Of a DNA stretch of 64,000 bases, positions 58,798 through 64,000 are shown in pieces. The position numbers and the translations under genes were made by a program. The stretch comes from an uncultured Pelagibacteraceae bacterium (lineage in GTDB: Bacteria; Pseudomonadota; Alphaproteobacteria; Pelagibacterales; Pelagibacteraceae): positions 66,540 to 130,539 of the forward strand of contig CACDII010000004.1 of the NCBI GenBank assembly GCA_902552985.1, given 5' to 3'. The notes beneath the pieces were generated by a model. That model was not told the origin of the DNA. It worked only from the letters and a program-made list of their open reading frames with translations, and searched no databases. Each line of letters opens with the position of its first letter. Positions within the stretch are counted from its first letter, which is position 1.

Positions 58798-59175
58798 TTA
58801 ACTCGAATAATTGGGTTTTATCAAATTTTTTATTAACGCTCCTTTTTTATATAAATCAACAATATCCATATAATTTGCGCCTTTTATATCGTTAGAATTA
58901 AATCCATACAAATTTAATTTATTCGTAAGAGCTAAAGCCTTTGCAACTGCGATAGAATTTCTGATACCTGAAAACTTTCCCGGCCCCTGATTTATAAAAA
59001 CATTATTTAATTTTCTCAAGTTTATATTATTTTCTTTAAAAAACTCAGATAATAACAAAGAAAACTTATCATTATTATTTTTACTAGCCTCAAAAGATTT
59101 ATTATAAGAATTGTTATTAAAATAGGAGAAAAAAACAACTTTACTTTGAGTGCCATCAATGACTAAAAAATTCAT
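58798..59175 (-). CDS. tsaB: TsaB-like protein, shortened
   Basis: Scaffold partner of TsaD in making the t6A tRNA modification. The N-terminal half is clear (FLVIDGTQSKVVFFSYF, then FINQGPGKFSGIRNSIAVAKALAL for the usual GPGSFTGIRIGLA). The protein is only 125 residues against ~220-230, lacking most of the second domain but ending in a tail (LIKNLIKPNYSS) like the family C-terminus. No leftover coding sequence follows, as fur starts 9 bases later, so this is an internal shortening and not a frameshift. rimI, its usual neighbour, is missing. Confidence 0.82.
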   Translation of the reverse strand: MNFLVIDGTQSKVVFFSYFNNNSYNKSFEASKNNNDKFSLLLSEFFKENNINLRKLNNVFINQGPGKFSGIRNSIAVAKALALTNKLNLYGFNSNDIKGANYMDIVDLYKKGALIKNLIKPNYSS

Positions 59176-60190
59176 TGCTTATACCTTATTTTTTATTTTA
59201 TATTTTGTAATTAGCTTCGCCGAAAATAGCAGATATTTCAGTTTTGATAAAGGGATAGTACCCTTAATTTACCATAGATTTGAAGAACCAAAATATCCAT
59301 CCACAAACATCCAAATGGATATATTTAAGAAACAAGTAGAAATCATAAATGAACGAAATTATAATTTTTATAATTTAAATAATTTTGAAAATTTTTTTGA
59401 AAATCCCAATGAAGAAAAAAAAATATTACTTACGATAGATGATGCATTTACATCATTCTACAAAAATGCATGGCCTTATTTAAAAGAAAACAAAATACCT
59501 TTTATTCTTTTTGTTTCTACTGAACCAATGGGAAAATATGGATATATGAATTGGGATCAAATTAGAGAAATAGAAAAAGAAGATTTTGTTTTAATAGGTA
59601 ACCATTCACATTCTCATGAATATTTAGTCAATTTTACTTTTGAAGATTTTAAAAAAGATATAGATGCTTCAATAAAAATATTTAAAAAGGAACTTGGTTA
59701 TAATCCTATCTTCTTTTCATACCCTTTTGGTGAATATAGTCTTGAACATAAAAACTACATAAAACAAAAATTTAAATATGCTTTTGGACAACATTCAGGT
59801 GTAATTGATTTAACTAAAGATAAATTTGAACTTCCAAGATTTCCTATTAATGAAAAGTATGGAGAACTTAAAAGGTTTTCGTCAATAATTAATTATTTTC
59901 CCCTACCTTATAAAAAATTAACTCCTGAAAATAAACTAGTTAAAGGAAGTGATAATCCTCCAATTGTTGAAGTAGAATTTTTTAAAGATCAAGAAAATAT
60001 AAAAAGAATAAATTGTTTTTCTAACGAAGGTGATGAATGGGGCAATCCAAAAATTGAATTTAATGAAAATAAGATGACAGTAAAATTTAGAGATAAATTT
60101 AAGTTTAGACGTGGAAGATTAAATTGCTCATTAAATGATGATGGAAAGTGGAGATGGTTTGGTGCTCAATTTATAATAAAAGAAGACTAA
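59159..60190 (+). CDS. Exported polysaccharide deacetylase family protein
   Basis: 343 residues from the ATG at 59159. N-terminal signal or anchor TKKFIAYTLFFILYFVISFA; NodB-type domain with LIYHRF, catalytic TIDDAF, metal site GNHSHSHEYL and FFSYPFGEYS; then ~110 residues of beta-rich sequence with no recognised family. Deacetylases of this type act on N-acetylated glycans in the envelope. The start region overlaps the tsaB start head to head by 17 bases, and it converges on the glucosaminidase gene, another glycan-active protein. Confidence 0.87.
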   Translation: MTKKFIAYTLFFILYFVISFAENSRYFSFDKGIVPLIYHRFEEPKYPSTNIQMDIFKKQVEIINERNYNFYNLNNFENFFENPNEEKKILLTIDDAFTSFYKNAWPYLKENKIPFILFVSTEPMGKYGYMNWDQIREIEKEDFVLIGNHSHSHEYLVNFTFEDFKKDIDASIKIFKKELGYNPIFFSYPFGEYSLEHKNYIKQKFKYAFGQHSGVIDLTKDKFELPRFPINEKYGELKRFSSIINYFPLPYKKLTPENKLVKGSDNPPIVEVEFFKDQENIKRINCFSNEGDEWGNPKIEFNENKMTVKFRDKFKFRRGRLNCSLNDDGKWRWFGAQFIIKED

Positions 60191-61479
60191 ATTAAGCTTT
60201 TTAACTGAATACTCGTAGGAAGTAATTTTACATCATCAAAATCAGTTAAATTATTTTGTTTGATTATTTGTTTTAAAATTTTAACATATTCTTTTCCAGT
60301 TGCTGCATATTTATCTAAATAATTTACAAGTATTAAACTACTAAGTTCTCTTTTATTATCTCTTAATTCTGCCCTAGCTAGTCTAAATTGTTTATAACTC
60401 GAATGAGTATTTAAATTTCTCTGATAAGCTCTAACTGAAGATTTTAAAATTTTAAATTTCATAACTTTATGAGTTGTATCACTTTCAGCTCCCGCAGGTT
60501 TTATACCATCGCCAGTCCAAGTCCATTGACCAAATAAAGCATTACCTTCCAATGCAAATCTTGATGTTCCCCAACCAGTTTCTTTGGCTGCTTGCGCTAT
60601 TGCTATTGATACAGGAATTAAATCCATTCTTATTTTTAAAGTTGATAAATCTTTATTTAAAACTCCATATTGTTTAAATTTCTTATTCAACCATCTTTTT
60701 TCTTGATCAGAATTATTATTTTTATTTAAAATAACAAATAATTTTTTTCGATCTAATTTAATTCTATTATTTTCTTCAAGAATTAAAGGTAAAATAATTT
60801 TAATAAATAAATTTTTCCTTTTTTGACTACTTTCAATCATTTTCATCTCTTCTGGAAGTAAAGTTAATGCAATAGGTTTAACTAACTTTGTTTTTCTAAT
60901 ATCTTTTAAATTATAATTTGTATCTTTAAACAATTGTTCAATTGTTGATGCGTTTAGCCTAACCGTATCTGTCGGTAAATCATCAAATTTAAAAACGTCT
61001 TCATATAAATTTTTTAAATCTAGACCCTCATCAATTTTAGATGATTTTGATAATGGTTCTCCATCTAATACTTTTTCTAAATTACTTTTTGATTTATTTT
61101 CAATTTCGTTTGAAGCAAAAATATTATTATTTTTAAATTGCACAACTGAAGGCATTAAAAAAGATAAAAGGATTATTACAAAACTAGATAATACTGTGTA
61201 ATATAAACTTTTATGATTGTTATTTCCCAAAAGACTTTTATTTTTTTTAATAATAAGATTATTTATTGACAAAAATTCTTTTAGTTTTTTTTGAGCTAAA
61301 AATTCTTTTAGCTGTTTTTTAGGTAGAAATTCTTTTAGCTGTTTTTTTGGTAGAAATTCTTTTAGCTGTTTTTTTGGTAGAAATTCTTTTAGCTGTTTTT
61401 TAGGTAGAAATTCTTTTAGCTGTTTCTTAGGTAGAAGTTCTTTTAAATGTTTAGATATCGTTTTTTTTATTTTTACCAT
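60187..61479 (-). CDS. Bax-like glucosaminidase with N-terminal 9-residue repeats
   Basis: Predicted peptidoglycan glucosaminidase, 430 residues from the ATG at 61479. Residues ~8-70 are a tandem array of a nine-residue unit KQLKEFLPK, about seven copies. A membrane segment (YYTVLSSFVIILLSFLMPSVVQF) follows near 90-112, then the periplasmic domain with IAQAAKETGWGTSRFALEGNALFGQWTW near 295, the catalytic Glu region of the Bax/FlgJ family. The repeats would lie in the cytoplasm. The last four bases overlap the convergent deacetylase gene. Confidence 0.87.
   Translation of the reverse strand: MVKIKKTISKHLKELLPKKQLKEFLPKKQLKEFLPKKQLKEFLPKKQLKEFLPKKQLKEFLAQKKLKEFLSINNLIIKKNKSLLGNNNHKSLYYTVLSSFVIILLSFLMPSVVQFKNNNIFASNEIENKSKSNLEKVLDGEPLSKSSKIDEGLDLKNLYEDVFKFDDLPTDTVRLNASTIEQLFKDTNYNLKDIRKTKLVKPIALTLLPEEMKMIESSQKRKNLFIKIILPLILEENNRIKLDRKKLFVILNKNNNSDQEKRWLNKKFKQYGVLNKDLSTLKIRMDLIPVSIAIAQAAKETGWGTSRFALEGNALFGQWTWTGDGIKPAGAESDTTHKVMKFKILKSSVRAYQRNLNTHSSYKQFRLARAELRDNKRELSSLILVNYLDKYAATGKEYVKILKQIIKQNNLTDFDDVKLLPTSIQLKSLI
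61273..61461 (-). repeat. 27-base tandem repeat in the glucosaminidase gene
   Basis: Seven 27-base units in frame: 61273-61299, 61300-61326, 61327-61353, 61354-61380, 61381-61407, 61408-61434, and a diverged 61435-61461. The four central units differ by only one or two bases, a sign of recent expansion. Confidence 0.93.
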
Positions 61480-61500
61480 CAATAATTCGTATGTTAACTT

Positions 61501-62040
61501 TTAAACTGCTATAACTTCTTTTACATCAGGAATATAATGACGCAAGATATTTTGTACCCCTTGTTTTAGAGTCATAGTTGAACTTGGACATCCTGAACAG
61601 CTACCTTGTAATTGAACTGTAACAATACCATCTTTAAATTCCTTAAATTTTATATCGCCACCGTCTCTAGCAACTGCTGGTTTTATTTTTGTATCTAAAA
61701 TTTTTATAATTTTTTTCTCAATATCGTTTAATTCAATTTTTTGTTTCTCGACTTTTTTATCAATTATAAATTCATTTCCTTCGGAATAAAAATCATTAAT
61801 CAATGAAATTACAATATGTTTAACATCATCCCAATTTACATTTCCTTTTTTATTTACTGACAAGAAATCTTCATCTAAAAAAACACCTGTTACTCCATTA
61901 ACTGAAAGAATATTTCTAATTAGATCATTTTGAATTTGATCTTTATTAGTAATTTCAAAAGATCCACTATTGGATACTTTCTTGCCCGGAACAAACTTAA
62001 GTGAATTGGGGTTTGGTGTATTTTGAGTTTGTATGAACAT
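61501..62040 (-). CDS. NFU1/NfuA-type iron-sulfur scaffold protein
   Basis: Carries and delivers iron-sulfur clusters. N-terminal Nfu_N domain (FIQTQNTPNPNSLKFVPGK, the mitochondrial NFU1 start) and C-terminal NifU domain with the cluster pair GSCSGCPSSTMTLKQGV near 150. 179 residues, normal for the alphaproteobacterial form. Located between trpS and tsaB as in relatives, but with the two glycan genes inserted. Confidence 0.93.
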   Translation of the reverse strand: MFIQTQNTPNPNSLKFVPGKKVSNSGSFEITNKDQIQNDLIRNILSVNGVTGVFLDEDFLSVNKKGNVNWDDVKHIVISLINDFYSEGNEFIIDKKVEKQKIELNDIEKKIIKILDTKIKPAVARDGGDIKFKEFKDGIVTVQLQGSCSGCPSSTMTLKQGVQNILRHYIPDVKEVIAV

Positions 62041-62071
62041 AAATAATATATAGTTATTAATTTAATAATTT

Positions 62072-63073
62072 CTAGAATCCAATTAATTTTTTCATTTCCT
62101 TAATTTTTTTATATGCAATTTCATTAGCTTTTTTTGATCCCTCTAACAAAATATCATCTAAATATTTTTTATCATTTAATAATTTTTTAATTTCATCAGA
62201 AATTGGACTAATTTTATCAACTAACAAGTCAGACAGTTTTCTCTTAAATTCAGAAAAATTTTTTCCCTCAAATTCTTTTTTTGACCTTTCTAAATTTTGA
62301 TTAGATAAACTTGAATAAATTCCTAATAAATTTTCAGCTTCTGGTCTTTTTTCTAAATTTTCATCAATACTCGGCATTGGTTTTGAGTCGGTTTTAGCTT
62401 TTTTTATTTTGCTTATAATCAAATCACGATCATCTGTAAGATTAATTCTACTTAAATCGGATGGATCAGATTTACTCATTTTTTTAGTAGCATCTTTAAG
62501 ACTCATAATTCTAGAAAAATTTTTTTGAATTAAAGGTTCAGGAACTTTTAAAAAATCTGCAGCATTAAAATCACTATTAAATCTTTGAGCAATATCTCTG
62601 CATAATTCTAAATGCTGTTTTTGATCATGTCCAACAGGTACATGTGTTGCGTCATAAAGCAATATATCTGATGCCATTAATACTGGATAAGCATAAAGAC
62701 CAACACTGGCTTTTTCTTTATCTTTTCCAGCTTTTTCCTTAAATTGAGTCATTCTATTTAACCATCCCATTCTAGCAACACAACTCAATATCCAAGAACC
62801 TTCAGCATGAGCTGGAACTGAAGACTGGTTAAAAATTATGCTTTTTTTTGAATCTATTCCACTTGCAACAAAAGTTGCTAAAGTTTCTATAATATTTTTT
62901 TTTAAATCTTTCGGTTCTTGCTTGATTGTAATTGCATGAAGATCAACAATGCAATACACGCATTCTGTATTTTTTTGGTTTTGAAGATCAACAAAATTTT
63001 TAATTGCACCCAAATAATTACCCAAATGGAGATTACCAGAAGGTTGAACGCCTGAAAAAATTTTTTTAACCAT
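62072..63073 (-). CDS. trpS: Tryptophanyl-tRNA synthetase
   Basis: Class I aminoacyl-tRNA synthetase. [19 protein letters not shown] near 6 holds the HIGH-like site, and [10 protein letters not shown] near 195 the KMSKS loop. 333 residues, normal. Four bases after the murJ stop. Confidence 0.97.
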   Translation of the reverse strand: MVKKIFSGVQPSGNLHLGNYLGAIKNFVDLQNQKNTECVYCIVDLHAITIKQEPKDLKKNIIETLATFVASGIDSKKSIIFNQSSVPAHAEGSWILSCVARMGWLNRMTQFKEKAGKDKEKASVGLYAYPVLMASDILLYDATHVPVGHDQKQHLELCRDIAQRFNSDFNAADFLKVPEPLIQKNFSRIMSLKDATKKMSKSDPSDLSRINLTDDRDLIISKIKKAKTDSKPMPSIDENLEKRPEAENLLGIYSSLSNQNLERSKKEFEGKNFSEFKRKLSDLLVDKISPISDEIKKLLNDKKYLDDILLEGSKKANEIAYKKIKEMKKLIGF

Positions 63074-63077
63074 TTGA

Positions 63078-64000
63078 TTAATACTTTAGATTAATATCAC
63101 TAATTTTAAAAGCTTTGAACAAAATTGCAATTAGAAGATAGGAAATTAAACCAATTATTACTATTCCAATTAAATAAACTGCCTTATAACTTTGTTCGTA
63201 TGCTAAATTTGCTTCAAAAAAATTTATTAAATAATTAAATAAAAAACCCATAATTATTGAAGATAGAATTATTTTTAATAAAGTTGAGAAAAAAATTAAA
63301 TTAAAATTAAATAAGTTCCTTTTTTTTAAAAAAATAAATAATAAAATTGAGTTAAACCAAGAGGATATTGTTGTTGAAATAGGAATAATTATAAAACCGA
63401 TCTTACTAAAGAAAATAATACTAATAAATACATTTAATAAAACAGAGACTAAAGAAATATAAAATGGCAGTTTGGTATTATGCCTAGCAAAGAAAAAGCT
63501 TGAAAAAACTTTAATTAAGGAAAAAGCTGGAAGTCCTAACGCAAAATAAAAAAGAGCTTTTCCAGAATTTTTAATTCCAACTTCATTAAATGAACCATAG
63601 CCAAATAAAGCAGAAATAATTTCATCAGAAGCAACTACTAATGCAATTGCAGCTGGAATACTTAGAAACAAACTTAATTCTAGAGCTTTGTTCTGAATAG
63701 AAATTATTTTTTCATCATCTTTATTTCCAACATATTTAGAAAGTTGTGGTAAAATTACTGTTCCAATTGCAATACCGGCAATAGCCAGATTTATTTGATA
63801 AACTCTATCAGCATAATAAAGATAAGAAACTGCGCTAGCTTGAAATGAAGCGATAATAGTTCCAATCAAAATATTAATTTGAGTTACACCCGATGAAAAT
63901 ATACTTGGTAATAATTTTTTGAAAAATTTTTTTACTTTTTCATCAATTGAAATTTTAAATAAAAATTTTGGTGAGTAAAATTTTCTCACATAAAAGTATA
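63078..64000 (-). CDS. murJ: Lipid II flippase MurJ, C-terminal part (cut by window edge)
   Basis: Inner-membrane flippase for the peptidoglycan precursor. The frame is open to the right edge; a GTG at 63989 is internal and not the start. About 307 residues are present of ~510. [23 protein letters not shown] and [30 protein letters not shown] are MviN/MurJ signatures and belong to the second half of the protein. The N-terminal ~200 residues lie outside. Confidence 0.93.
   Translation of the reverse strand, partial: YFYVRKFYSPKFLFKISIDEKVKKFFKKLLPSIFSSGVTQINILIGTIIASFQASAVSYLYYADRVYQINLAIAGIAIGTVILPQLSKYVGNKDDEKIISIQNKALELSLFLSIPAAIALVVASDEIISALFGYGSFNEVGIKNSGKALFYFALGLPAFSLIKVFSSFFFARHNTKLPFYISLVSVLLNVFISIIFFSKIGFIIIPISTTISSWFNSILLFIFLKKRNLFNFNLIFFSTLLKIILSSIIMGFLFNYLINFFEANLAYEQSYKAVYLIGIVIIGLISYLLIAILFKAFKISDINLKY

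Noticed and set aside
61273-61461. Regular repeats considered as a CRISPR array
   Set aside because: The units are contiguous, in frame and without spacers; no cas genes are present.

Overview
The window is chromosomal DNA from a streamlined, very AT-rich marine alphaproteobacterium, most likely a SAR11 (Pelagibacterales) member. Supporting signs are the low G+C, intergenic gaps that are often zero or overlapping (TAATG and ATGA junctions), shortened versions of conserved proteins, TRAP transport, and gene clusters in alphaproteobacterial order with genes missing from them. I see no insertion sequence, prophage, CRISPR array or integrase. The window is core genome with a few unusual features, not an accessory island.

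Layout. 1-3857: glutamate synthase (gltD then gltB, cut by the left edge). 4035-5685: uppP and a convergent EamA transporter. 5695-9685: pyruvate dehydrogenase E1 and E2, with the lipoyl domain fused to E1 and absent from E2. 9895-11001: a shortened acetyl-CoA acetyltransferase. 11073-11662: tRNA-Arg, a 27-residue membrane peptide and a thioesterase. 11659-18330: a leftward set of acetoacetyl-CoA synthetase, aminotransferase, TAXI binding protein and fused TRAP permease. 18505-22502: SUV3-like helicase, TerB, ferredoxin, and CarD with a lysine-rich tail. 22565-22636: a 23-residue polycationic peptide with its own promoter and terminator signals. 22835-26886: acyl-CoA synthetase, tRNA-Leu, a YqaA-type membrane protein, dsbB, coq7 and an HNH nuclease. 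26941-31070: esterase, argH, LptM-like lipoprotein, lysA, plsC. 31067-40203: the dnaN/dnaA/rpsT/mutM and ubiE/ubiB/coaBC/dut/thiF neighbourhood, with a possible origin between dnaA and rpsT. 40205-46217: katG, irr, fabA-fabB-fabI, a one-cysteine peroxiredoxin and a small periplasmic protein. 46312-64000: pnp, rpsO, rbfA, infB, nusA, metK, lnt, ybeY, phoH, miaB, fur, short tsaB, deacetylase, Bax-like glucosaminidase, nfu, trpS, murJ (cut by the right edge).

How the genes work together. Most genes are housekeeping: replication initiation, translation and RNA decay, cell-envelope precursors, unsaturated fatty acid synthesis, ubiquinone, and amino acid biosynthesis. Two sites resembling the Irr iron control element (TTTAGAA-N3-TTCTAAA) lie in promoter regions. 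One precedes katG, beside irr; the other precedes the TAXI binding protein. This suggests a small iron-responsive circuit joining a haem peroxidase to a solute importer. The strongest candidates for undescribed biology are the 23-residue polycationic peptide beside lysine-tailed CarD, the lipoyl-E1 fusion, the Irr-box pair, the terminator placed directly ahead of nusA, and several trimmed enzymes (thiolase, TsaB).
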